Assembly (NCBI GenBank): GCA_023213395.1
Contig: CM041465.1
Coordinates: 84,265,741-84,329,740, forward strand
DNA length: 64,000 nucleotides
Reading direction: 5' to 3'
Source: Cycas panzhihuaensis
Taxonomy: Eukaryota; Cycadophyta
Both the position numbers and the translations under genes were made by a program. Positions 1 to 9,742 of this stretch are shown in pieces (within the stretch, counting starts at the first letter, position 1; each line of letters opens with the position of its first letter). The notes under the pieces were generated by a model, which saw only the letters and a list, made by a program, of their open reading frames with translations, was not told the DNA's origin and searched no databases.

Positions 1-1190
1 CTTTCTGGCCCTTCTAGGGAGTGCATCGGGAATCTTGGGGCGGCGACCACCATGGTCTCGCTGTCTCTACTTTCTTTTACCCTTCATCTTTTCAAAGTGT
101 GGTCATCCATGGGGTGAACTACTTTGAGAACAACGAAGCCCTTATTGAGGACTTAGCGAGCTCTATGCCCAACCTTCCTTCTGGTCACCATAGTCTTGGT
201 TATCAGAAGGTCTTGGCTATTAGGTCTTCTCTTGCTGACCCAAATCCATCCCCTGTTCCATCCCTCCTTATTGATCGAGGCCCCCTCCACTTTGAGGAGG
301 AGACAACCCGATACATAGTCCTTGCCCCTGACAAATTCATTAATATAGAGGCAGAATGCTCTCCTGATGAAGTGAAGGAGTATGCCCTTCTGTTCAAGGA
401 GTTTCAGGATGTTTTTACATGGGACTACTTTGATATAAAGGGAATCGATCCTTCAATCATGACCCACAACCTTACTACCATTCCTAATGTTTGCCCTGTG
501 CGTCAGAAGTGATGTCCTCATCATCCTAAGCTCTCAGCTGCTATTAAAATAGAAGTTAAAAAACTCTTCAACATAGGATTGATCACTTCCATTGACTATC
601 CTAAATGGGTATCTAACATTATCCTCATTGCTAAAAATTATGGGACAATCTGCATATGCGTTAATTTCCATGATATCAATAACACATGTCCTAAGGACAA
701 TTTCCCACTTCTTTTTATTAATTAGATCATAGATTGAACTGCCAGTTTTGAAGTTATGTCATGAATGGATGGCTTCTCTGACCATAACCAAATTCAAATC
801 TCTCCTGAAAATTGTCACAAGACAGCCTTCACGACTCCGTGGGGTACTTTCACTTATAAGGCGATGCCTTTCAGACTCAAGAATGCAGGAACCACTTATC
901 AAAGGGCAATGTATTTTATTTTTTACAATCTCATCAACAAATCCTTAGAGGTCTTCATGGATGACATGATGGGTCTTTCATGCGTTAGAGCCCATCACCC
1001 TACCGATTTGCAGGCCATTTTTGCACAATGCTGCAAATACCATGTAAGCCTCAATCCTCTTAAATGTATGTTTACAATGACCATTGGCAAACTCCTTAGT
1101 TTCCTTATGTCAAAGCAAGGAATCCAAATTGACCCTGATAAAGTTAAGACCATCCTTGATATGCCACCTCTTAAAACCCAATAGCAAATT
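1..1190 (+). pseudogene. pol: Element B pol: protease-RT linker and reverse transcriptase (broken)
   Basis: The linker (to 512) is open and ends CPVRQK, then a TGA. The same frame continues through the RT fingers (HPKLSAAIKIEVKKLF, then DYPKWVSNI) and palm. MDGFSDHNQIQISPE and TPWGTFTYKAMPF precede KNAGTTYQRA, and the catalytic box reads FMDDM near 957-971, so both catalytic Asp codons survive. Further in-frame stops occur near 511, 722, 734 and 761, and at about 1182 (KTQ followed by TAG). In an active element this enzyme copies genomic RNA to cDNA inside the virus-like particle. The multiple stops make this copy non-functional. Family placement rests on motif order; the exact Tat sublineage is not resolvable by eye. 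Confidence 0.88.
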
Positions 1191-1770
1191 AAGTCATTTT
1201 TAGGTAGGCTTGGTTTCTTCAGGCATTTTTTAGAAAACTTTGCAATAAATGCCAAACTGCTCACTAACCTATTAAAGAAGGGGCCCCCATTTATTTGGTC
1301 TTCCAAGGCCCAACAAGCCTTTAAAGAACTTAAGGAAGCTCTCGCTTCCACCTCGACATTGGCGTTGCCCCTCTTTGATAGGCCCTTCATCCTGTATACT
1401 TCGGTAACTGATGAGTCTTTGGGTGCCCTGTTGGACCAGAAGGATGATTTGGGAGCTGAGAGGGTTATTTAATTCATTAGTCGCACCCTCATGGCTGTTG
1501 AACTCAACTACTTCCCTGCATAGAAAGAATACCTCTCCTTGGTATATGCAACCAAGAAGTTCAAACATTATTTGCTTGGAAATACTACTTAGGTGATTGT
1601 TTAATTCAATCCCCTGCGTTATTTGTTTACCCAACTTGACCTGACAGGTAGGATTGGTAAGTGGGTCATCCTCCTTCAGGAGTTTGATCTTCACATCCTT
1701 AATGGGAAATCAAATAAGGGGATGGTAGTGGCCGAGCAGGTCATCAACACTCCTATCCTGAACCCTTTGG
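1191..1770 (+). pseudogene. pol: Element B pol: native gypsy RNase H and tether (broken)
   Basis: Same frame as the RT. It begins with the thumb/connection (SFLGRLGFFRHFL, LLKKGPPFIW) and runs through FDRPFILYTSVTDESLGALL, an ELNY...KEYLSLVYA block and LTGRIGKWVILLQEFDLH to GMVVAEQ. In canonical Ty3 RNase H the first block reads T-D-A-S-D. Here it is T-S-V-T-D, so the first catalytic Asp is Ser; element A has Leu at that position. Loss of this residue in both copies fits the known degeneration of the native RNase H in Tat elements that carry an additional RNase H1-type domain. In-frame stops occur at about 1470, 1521, 1590 and 1602. No additional RNase H domain lies between this domain and the integrase. 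Confidence 0.8.
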
Positions 1771-1850
1771 ACCTTCCTATTGATGTCTGTCTTCCTGATG
1801 AACCTATCTTGGCCATTCAGGACCTCTCTCCTCATCTGCTTACTGATAGT

Positions 1851-3098
1851 GAGTGGTATGGGGACATCATATAATATCTCACTCAACATCAATATTGCCT
1901 TGATACTAGCAATAAAGTTAGATCTCGTATTCAGGCAACTATTAGACAGTACTTTCTTATGGGTGAGATATTATATAAGAGATCCTTCGATGGAATCCTT
2001 TTTCATTGCATTTCCCCTGATGAAGCAAAATAAATACTCCTTGAATGCCACCATGGCATTTGTGGGGGCTACTTTTGGGCTAATCTATGGCCCAAAGGAT
2101 CCTCTATATGGGATATTATTGGTCATCCCTCTTTAAGGATGTCCATGCTTATGCCTTGAGATGTCTGCGATGCCAAGAGCATGCCAACATCACTCACTTG
2201 CCTTCCGAGGCTCTCCACCCTATTATATCTCCATGGCCCTTCTCCTAATGGGGGTTGGACTTCATTGGAGCCATAACCCCATCCTCTTCATTGCAGCACA
2301 AGTTTATCTTAACTACTAAAGAGTACTTTATTAAATGGATGGAAGCCATTCCTTTAACTACCACTCCTGGTAAGATGATAGCCACCTTTATCTATCAGCA
2401 TATCATTTGCCACTTTGAGGTTCCTAATGACCTGATCACGTACAACATAACTCCTTTTTGTAACAAGGAGATGGATGATCTTTGTGAGAGATTCCACATT
2501 TCTCATAAAACTTCCTCTCCTTACTATCCCCAGGCCAATGGCCAGGTCAAATCATTTAATAAAACTCTTATAAATATCCTAAAAAAAATTGTCACCCAAT
2601 CTAAAAAAGATTGGCATCTCTAACTCCCTTCTGCCCTATGGGTGTATCACACGTTTATTCATACAGCTACATGAATGACTTCTTTCTCCCTAGTCTATAG
2701 GACAGAGGTAGTTCTCCCTTTAGAAGTGGAGATTCCTTCTCTACATGTCTCTCTCCAAGGTCTTGTCAATAAGGAGTCTATCTGTCAGGCTCACCTCTTA
2801 GACCTTCAGGCCTTAGATGAGAAACACTTGACTGCCTACTAAGCTAACCTTGCCTCTAAGGCTAGGGCATGAAGGACTTATGATAAAAACCTTCATTCCC
2901 ATCCTTTACATCCCAGGGACCATGTCCTCAAGCTAGAATATCTCCACGATCACCTGACCAAATTCAGACCCAAATGGATTGGCCTTTTTGTCATCCTTGA
3001 GAGTCTTGAGAATGGTGCTTATAGGATCGCCACCCTAGAGAGCCTCAACTCTGAGAAGGTTGTGAATAGGAAATTCCTTAAGAAATTCTATACATGAC
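1851..3098 (+). pseudogene. pol: Element B pol: integrase (broken, frameshifted)
   Basis: An integrase joins element cDNA to host DNA. The N-terminal zinc-binding region is recognisable (ECHHGICGGYF near 2040, then ALRCLRCQEH after a frameshift near 2110-2140). The core starts at LDFIGAITP (about 2257). The second catalytic Asp block, normally ITDNGTQF, reads ITYNITPF (Asp to Tyr), and the Glu block reads YYPQANGQVKSFNK (Glu to Lys). The C-terminal part contains TEVVLPLEVEIPSL and ends VNRKFLKKFYT followed by TGA at 3096. No chromodomain follows, as expected for non-chromovirus Tat elements. Two of the three catalytic acids are lost, so this copy is dead. Confidence 0.85.
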
Positions 3099-3140
3099 TA
3101 TGTCACCCTCTTCTTTATGCTCTGAAATGAGCCTAAACTA

Positions 3141-3198
3141 CCATCCTAAGTGCATCCTTATTCCCCTTAGCCACAGGTGGAATACTAGCTTAGGGTGG
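3141..3198 (+). other. Hairpin just after pol (single copy of the unit amplified in element C)
   Basis: CCATCCTAAG (3141-3150) pairs with CTTAGGGTGG (3189-3198), nine Watson-Crick pairs plus one T-G. An inner helix pairs TATTCC (3159-3164) with GGAATA (3179-3184). The matching unit in element C (four copies, 50926-51265) has different stem bases that still pair. It lies 42 bp after the pol stop, between the convergent pol and PMD genes. A role in RNA 3' processing or packaging is inference. Confidence 0.65.
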
Positions 3199-3870
3199 CC
3201 CCTTTACTTCTTTCGGGTTCCTCCCGCAGAACCTCTCATCCCCCTTTCTTTGGGGGTCCTGTCCTCCTATTTGGGTGTATTGTCCCAACTGCTATTGAGT
3301 TTCAGTACATTTCCCCTACTAGGATGGTGCGTAGAGTATTATTACTCCCCCTCCGCTAACGCTTCCTTTGCATATGCCATTATGCTCCTATGTGGACATG
3401 TATGCTACCCTACTTCATAGCCTCACATATGTCTATCGTCGATGCTCATGGTGATTTTGTGTGCACCTGCTAAGTGTCTGGCCTTACATGAAAGGAAGTA
3501 TGTGTGACTCAAATAAATCTCATAACATAAACCATATGATAACTAACTCAAACATCATGATCCATAGCTCCTTGTGTACGTACGCATACTCTCACATTAC
3601 ATATACATACATACATATAAAAATAAATACAATACTAATCCATCATCATATGTCATCACATACACATCAACATATACTAAATAGGGTACCAACAGCCCTA
3701 TTTATATATATAAAATAATTAGCATGTGTTATATCATACAAATGGTATGGTACATCATCAACGGGAAGCCAGAATCCTTGTAGGGAGGAGTGTAGTCATG
3801 TGGCAACATATGGCGACTACCTAGAGGTTCGCTACTTTCCCCTATCTAATCAAAACTACTATACCATGCT
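3199..3870. other. Spacer between convergent pol and antisense PMD genes (element B)
   Basis: Non-coding on both strands. It holds short AT-rich and microsatellite stretches (ACATACATAC near 3605) and aligns by order with 51266-51846 of C and 12064-12730 of A (shared blocks include a CTCCTATTTGGG-like and a TAGGGTGGC-like segment). It probably holds the 3' ends of both transcription units. I see no promoter or structured RNA other than the hairpin annotated upstream. Confidence 0.55.
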
Positions 3871-4495
3871 CTACTGTTGTCCCACTCCTGGGGTATCATC
3901 TCCTGGTTGATGTGATCCCTCTCTCAGGGACCACATACCTCCCAGACTCTACCTGTACCTCTAGGAGCTCCCTACCTTACTTCACTCATCTCAAGGCCTC
4001 CTTGGGGTCATCATCACCATGTGGGTGTGTGTCATGCTCCGTGATAACCTTGATACCACTTAGTCTACCAGTTGATCGTATCGCGTGTGGATATGATCCC
4101 TCTCACTCTCCACCCCTCAGAGTCTCTCCTCCATACTCTAGAATCTCTCCTCTATCCCTTTTAGATGCTCCTCTAGCACCGCCATCCTGATGTAGCTGTC
4201 GGCGTCTCCACCTGCTCCTCCCTGAGCCTCCAAAACATGTACTTGACCTTGTAGAGCATCCCTTCCAACTCAAGTCTCGTCCAGCTCTCCTTGTAGCCAT
4301 CCCACGCTTGCCTCATACTCTTGGGACTCTACTATCCATACATCCCTCGCCCTAACCAAAGGGATGAATCCTATTGTATGAGCCCCTACCGATCATGGCT
4401 CCAGTCCTTCTTCAATGGGAGGTTATCCTTTCGTGTAGGCCTGGGGGAACATCTCCCAGACTACCACCTCTACCAGTCTTAATATCTCTACCGCT
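3871..4495 (-). pseudogene. Element B PMD gene, last exon (coiled-coil domain)
   Basis: Last exon of the antisense PMD gene. The splice acceptor reads GCAAG on the minus strand at 4496-4500, and a TAG stop lies at 3871-3873 after a GVGQQ ending that matches GSGQQ in C and GVG in A. In C the equivalent exon encodes a charged, helix-prone segment rich in Glu, Arg, Leu and Gln followed by an Arg/Ser-rich tail ending MWSPGEESHRPGD. In B several frameshifts and stops break it. Intron 2 (4496-4597, 102 bp) separates it from the PMD exon. The function of this C-terminal domain is unknown; a dimerisation role is only a guess from its composition. Confidence 0.6.
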
Positions 4496-4597
4496 CTTGC
4501 GAAGTCCAACACACCATGTGTCAGTACATATAGTCATATATATCAAATATCTAGATATCAGGTGATCAAAAGATGATAGGAAAAGGTAGCATCTCAC

Positions 4598-5458
4598 ATG
4601 CTAGGGCTACTGGCTTCTTAGCTCTGATGATGGCCTCCTCCTTTGATGCTCCACTAGCTACTGGTACCTCCTCCTCCTCTAGTACCACCTAGATGACTGC
4701 CTGGACTACTAAGGCATCTCCACCCCCATCTACTAGTGTTGCTACTGCCCTGGATCTCCCTATTATCCTCAATCTCTGGGCTTGTGTCTATGGGCCTCTA
4801 CCTCCTTTTGTAACTCTCGATAGACCTACCTCCCCTCCTATGGCTCTTGATGGACCTGCATCTCCCTCTACAGCTATGGATGGACCCACCTCTCCCCTTG
4901 CAGTTCTTGAAGGTCCTGCCTCTCCACCTGTTGCTCTAGATGGGCTTGCCCCGTCACTTCTATCATCTCCATTACCATCATCATCATCACTAGGGATGAC
5001 TCCCACTCCACCTACCTCGTCGTTACTGCTCAACCTCACCTCTTGATATGGAGCAAATATATAGTTGGCCATGGTGAGGAGGTCTAACGATATAACCTCC
5101 ACTGAGCGACAGATATGTGCTTGGTCCTCGGTCCCTCTAAACTGAGTCTGCCACCTGTGAACCATGGGAGCCTACTCCAAGATGGGGTGTAGTCCTCCTT
5201 GGGGTGCCACCACTCCAAAGTGACAAAAAATCCAACGTTGTAGCAATGTGCCGTAAGATAATCCACCTCTCTCTGCCACCCTGATAGCATCTAGCTAAGC
5301 GACTAGGTTCGTCGCTATCTCCTAACTACATCCATCCATCCACCGGGTATGTCTCTATAGTTCTATTTTTGGGATATCTGGAATATAGTGCATAAGGTAA
5401 TCAGTTTCCTCACTCGAGGAACTTTGTACATGATCATAGTCTGCAAGGGAATGCCCCT
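4598..5458 (-). pseudogene. Element B PMD gene, PMD exon, 3' part (cut by element A)
   Basis: Downstream part of the plant mobile domain exon; the upstream part is at 22338-22697. It reads VHRWQTQFRGTEDQAHICRS followed by SLDLLTMANYIF, then an acidic stretch (SSNDEVGG...SDDDDGNGDD) and a low-complexity tail with repeats of about ten residues of the form GGEVGPSRA. PMD proteins of plants (MAIN and MAIL1 in Arabidopsis) are nuclear and act in genome maintenance and transposon silencing; related domains occur in transposons. The donor GTGAGA is kept at 4597-4592. The exon is broken at 5458 by insertion of element A and also by internal frameshifts (for example near 5165-5290). Confidence 0.72.
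5454..5458. repeat. Target-site duplication of element A, left copy (CCCCT)
   Basis: CCCCT immediately before the LTR terminus at 5459; the identical CCCCT follows the other LTR at 22333-22337. Five base pairs is the normal size for Ty3/gypsy integrases. Confidence 0.92.
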
Positions 5459-8189
5459 TGGATACGCGCCTATGGGATAATCGGTAAGCTCAGTAGGAAT
5501 GATGATGGTCAATGGTGATATCAAAGGTGCAGGTAAAAACCTATAAGCAAAGAAAGTATCATGCAGGGCACCCCGTGTGCTAGAGCACGGGTTCGAGACC
5601 TGTGGATGATACCCAATTACCTTGAAGTGGCCCTCAATCTAGGAGAGAAAGAAGAAAAACAGAAAGGGTAGCCTGGATAAACTCGAGAGGAAGATCCTCC
5701 CACCCTTGGATGGTTGGAAGAGGAAGAGAGGAGTCCTCAAAGGTTTCCCTATGATGAATGGAAACAAATGGGGATAAGGTAGGTGATAGCCTACGATGTA
5801 GTTGTGTTCCTCTTGGTTATTTAACTGAGTAAATAAGGCCAAGAGAAGGAGAGAGAGAAAGGGAAGGAGACAACTAAACCAAGGTTTCCTTTAACTATTC
5901 AAAGGAGAAATGAAAAAATGAAAAAAGGGATAGGTGTCACGCATGTAAGCAAATAATATCAACTAGAATGAACCAAAAAGGGTGAGCTAGGCTTCATAAG
6001 AAAAAGGAAAGGGAAGAGTAAGTTTCTTATAACATCCTTTTCCTACGAGGGTTGAGTATGTGACATGTAAGCATGCAAGTATAAATAAAAGATACTATTT
6101 ACCCTTTTTACTTTTATATAACCAACTTATCTAGCACATAGATCCTAAACAAAAGTAAGAAAGGGAAAGAGGGTTAAAGGAAGGATGTATATACCTAGAA
6201 GATATAGTAGTCGATAGGAGGCCTCACCCATGCACAATGTACATCCTTGCATCAATCCACGGATGCGTAACCAAGTCTTGACGTGAATGATGAGGGCTTT
6301 CTTACCTTCCCCTTTGTGAAAAGAAAGCGGAAAGGAAGAAAGCAAGAGCAAAGAACAAAAATGGTAGATCTTACCCAGATCCAGATGTTTTATACCTTTA
6401 CAAGAGCACCACACCAACCTGCACATGCACAAGCTTATCCCTTCCAAGAAGGGGCTGCAAAAGATAAGATATGTATATGCAAGTATATGTATAATATTTA
6501 TGTTAAAGTGTTGGAAAAAACAACCACTGCAACAAGCTCTGAAATCCTCTCTCAAGAAAGCATGTATGTCAAGCAAAATGGAGTGAAGGGAAACCTCAGG
6601 ATGGCTAACCCTTTGCTGGGTTCTCCACACAGCTCTCTAGCACAATAAGATAAGGGTAAAGGCAACTAAGGATAGCTAAGAGATGCAAGGGAAGAAGTGA
6701 CAAAGTAATCTAGTACATAAACCTTTGCCAATGTTATCAAGGGATATTCAACAATACAAGGGACATTATGGGGGGTCCAAACAAGAGGTGTGAAGGCCTG
6801 GAATTAGTGCAGTAATGGGCTACATATGCTGATAATCTAGCACAGGCCTAGGGCTCACTCACTCATAATTATCCCAAGAGGAGCATGGAGCAAGAGAAGA
6901 GAAGGTGGGAAGGGGATGCCCTTGGAGAGAAGGACTGAGTGGGGGGCTACCCTACCTTGCTCTCTTCACCCAACCTTATGCCTCTTCTCCTGCTGCTCCC
7001 TTGAATAAAACTAGTGGAGGGAAAGTAGAACCCAGGAGCAACAAGCTAAACTTACTGAAAAAACAAGCTTTGCTATGGTCAAACCTGAAGGAAATAGGCA
7101 AACAAGGCAAGAAATAGGTCTAATATGGAAACAACTTACCATAAATCTGGATAAGAGGGGTTGGGAAGACCTACTGGGTTGATATAGGATAGGTCTGGCC
7201 CTGCTACTAGTGGAGAAGAGGATCCCTACAAGGGTTTGCAGGAGAAATCCCAATAGATAGCTGAAGGAGACACTTGCTAGGCGAGTTAGAGAAGAACAAC
7301 ACCAAAATTGCTTGATAAAACATGGAGAGAGTCTTCCCACTATGGGAGAAGGTAGTTGTAGGTAGATCCTAGCCTAGAGTTGTAGGAAATGTAGGCCTGT
7401 AAGTACACCTATAGTAGAAAAAAAAGAAGAACATAAGTTGTAGCAGGAACGGTTGTGTTGAAGAGCCAAAATTGATCCAAGAGTCCTCAAAATGATGAGG
7501 GTTTTGATACTTATACCCATCACAGCCCTAGGTGAGCGAATAGAGTGTGGATAGGGATGAAGTGGACATAAGGCCACGTGGTGATTCTGTGAGAAACGCG
7601 AGAATTACCACGACAGTTTTTAAAAAATAACTAACAACGATGCCATGATAAACTTCAGCAGCGATAAACTTTGCGGAACCGCTAAGTTCTGACGATCTTG
7701 GACCAAAAAGCCAGAACGATAGAATTCTGGGTTTTGGGAGCTTAGGGAGGTGATGTGGTAGGCCTAGGAGGGGCCAGCCCCTCCTGTCTAGGTGGCTGAG
7801 ACATTCCAGAATGCATGTGGACAAAGGCAAGAAAAACATCAATGGGCAAAGGTCCTAGAAAAGAGGTGCTAGGAGCTCAAAGTCAAGGCATGAATGGATC
7901 ATACAAACCAAAAGATGCTTGAGGCAGTATGGAGACAGCACGGACGATTATATAGTACCATGGGGATGCCTACATTGTAGATAGGTAGGTCCCGCTGGGT
8001 CGTCATAGGCTCACAATATAACAAGTAGCATGAACAAACAATAAATGCAAAGTAATCACACAAATGAAGCAAGCAGTCATGCAATGAGGCATCACTTCTG
8101 TCAACCTTTCCATCAAAATAGTACAAGTGAAAAGGAAGAAGCCTACCTAAGTTGACCTGTCTATATCCATTCTTGATAGTTGGGAAACG
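5459..8189 (-). repeat. Element A 3' LTR (2731 bp)
   Basis: Homologous to 19592-22332. On the minus strand the end reads ...GCGTATCCA at 5459 and the start reads CGTTTCCCAACTATC at 8189; the usual TG has become CG. It contains a TATA-like TATAAG on the minus strand near 7511, a degenerate palindrome centred near 7673 (AACTTTGCGGAACCGCTAAG) and, on the plus strand at 5583-5605, a tRNA T-arm-like hairpin. Short open frames inside the LTR are not supported as genes. Confidence 0.9.
5556..5612 (+). other. tRNA T-arm-like structure in LTR (antisense to element)
   Basis: GTATCAT (5556-5562) pairs with ATGATAC (5606-5612) as a 7-bp stem. Inside it ACGGG-TTCGAGA-CCTGT forms a 5-bp stem and 7-nt loop like a tRNA T-arm, containing GGTTCGAGACC, close to a Pol III B box. 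No D arm or anticodon arm is visible, so this is not a tRNA gene. Element C has the related GCACGGGTTCGGGACTGC on its antisense strand at the equivalent LTR position. Confidence 0.35.
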
Positions 8190-8201
8190 CTGCCTCCTTG
8201 G
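8190..8201 (-). other. Polypurine tract of element A
   Basis: Minus strand CCAAGGAGGCAG lies directly upstream of the 3' LTR start. Element B has CCAAGGGGGCAG in the same place. It would prime plus-strand cDNA synthesis. Confidence 0.75.
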
Positions 8202-8612
8202 CAGCAGAGCCTCACTGATCAGAAGTATAACGTAATGGCAAATGCTGGCAACACAATTATCAGTAGCACGTGTACGTATATATATAAATCATGATCATAA
8301 CAGGAGTCAAGGGTGCCAGCAAGTGTCATGGAGGAATGTGTGGATAGAAGGACAGGGGTGGAGATAATATAGGGTCTACCTATGTGCCACCCAGGAATCA
8401 ACTAGAAGCTAAGAAGGATGAGGGGACTACCCCCATCATAAAAAGATGCAAAGAGAAGTACATGATAAAGTCAGGTAGAAGAGATAAATGAGCAAACCTA
8501 GTAGTCGCCATAGTTTAACCTCATTAGCGGCTAGCTTTCATAGGTACGAACAGATCGTGAGGTGATCTATATGATGGCCCAAGACTTGGGTGACAGGGCG
8601 ACCGGGTAAGTC
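8202..8612. other. Spacer between aRNH exon and 3' LTR of element A
   Basis: No gene. It corresponds to 24346-24748 in B and 55356-55707 in C. It contains a TATATATA run near 8278-8285 and no other feature I can support. Confidence 0.5.
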
Positions 8613-9026
8613 TCAGGGGCGGTCAACAAGAAGAGGAAGGCGACGCTTAAGGATGAGGCGAACAAGGTTGTCCACCTCAGCATTGGGGGCACGGGGAATG
8701 TGTCAGATGTCAACGGACTGGAAATTAGCGAGTAGGGATCTAGCGGTCAGAGTGAGGGCTCTCAAGTGAGGGCATCGCACCTAGTAAACCTGGGTAAGAT
8801 GGGACACCACAACCTAGGAGTCGCAAAGAAGAATAATAGATCCGTGATAGAAACAGAGTGCATCAGTAAGGGCTTCAATAACGGTCATGTACTCAACTTC
8901 GTTATTAGTGGCCTCGAGGAGGAAGATTCTGGAGCACAGAAAATCATGTCCGGAAGGGCTACAAAGAATCCATACAGTGGCAGAAAGTCTAGAATTACCG
9001 TGGCTTCCATCGTTGGTAAAAATGAA
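8613..9026 (-). pseudogene. Element A additional RNase H1-type domain (aRNH)
   Basis: On the minus strand the frame opens FIFTNDGSHGNS, then ATNNEVEYMTVIEAL, a CDS block where the third acid is expected, HIPRAPNAEVDNLVRLILKR and a TGA at 8615-8613. This is the RNase H1 fold of the RVT_3 type, which degrades RNA in RNA-DNA hybrids. In-frame stops occur after CDS, in VY*VRCPHL and in DI*HIP, so the copy is dead. A good splice acceptor (TTTTCTCTAG on the minus strand near 9060) lies just upstream with an open frame into the domain, so this may be a 3' exon. It is separate from pol and downstream of the integrase. Confidence 0.75.
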
Positions 9027-9742
9027 GAGAGAGATAGATGATGACAGGAAATGTCTCGCTAGAGAAAATATGTAGTAATATCAGAGTTAGAGCAAAAAGA
9101 GGTTCGTATGGTAAGTAATAAATGGTTGTGAAGGGTAGGAGGACCTAGCAATGAGTCTACCCAAGGACAAGAGTAGACTATCCAGCCATTGGCTGAGAGT
9201 AGGCAGAAAAAGGGCACCCTGGGATGCCAAAGGTTGCTTTAGAAAGCAAAGAACTACTTTGAATTGAGGGAACATTTCCTTTGGAGGCCACAAGAGTAGG
9301 AATGGGCTGCAAAAATAGGTCCAAGACAGCAAAATGAGCCAAACAAGTATAAACTCGAGTATGCATAGGAGCGACATGCAAAATGAGACAAAAAGAGCCT
9401 TGCGAAAGATGCATTGGTAGGGTGCCATAAATGTATCTATAAGAAGAAGCGAGACGAAGGCTATGGGAGTACAATAGGAGACAGGGCCAAAAGGCAAAGG
9501 TGATTGAGGGTAAGAGATAATCCAAAGGGCTGTCATGAGAGTGAAAATAGAGACAGTGCCTGTCGGGGTCCCCACCTATATAAGGAAAGTTGAAGAAAAT
9601 GAGATTCATTTTCACAGGCTCTCAAGTGAATTCAGAGCCATTCCCTTACGCAGTGGAGTACTACCCAACTTTGGAGGCACAGAGAGGGAGATCGGGGGCC
9701 GGATCGAGGCAGGAGGATAGCCACTAGGACCATAGAGATGAG
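9027..9742. promoter_or_regulatory. Divergent promoter region between aRNH and PMD genes (element A)
   Basis: Separates the minus-strand aRNH exon from the plus-strand PMD gene. TATATAAG at 9577-9584 is a canonical TATA box in the PMD direction and reads CTTATATA in the aRNH direction. Fifteen bases on, an inverted repeat (GAAAATGA...TCATTTTC, 9595-9614) follows. Both features recur in B and C at the same spacing. Weakly open frames on both strands here are conserved at nucleotide level among copies but are not convincing genes. Confidence 0.55.

Noticed and set aside
4693-5046. Plus-strand Pro/Ser-rich open frame
   Set aside because: It is the antisense shadow of the repeat tail of the PMD exon; low complexity and not conserved as protein.
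5556-5612. A tRNA gene
   Set aside because: Only an acceptor-like and a T-arm-like stem are visible. No D arm, anticodon arm or terminator; degenerate in the other LTR.
9087-9575. 162-codon Leu/Phe-rich minus-strand frame that looks like a membrane protein
   Set aside because: The CT-rich region upstream of aRNH gives hydrophobic frames by composition. Similar frames in B and C are broken or shifted, and no ATG is consistently placed. A leader or intron is more likely.
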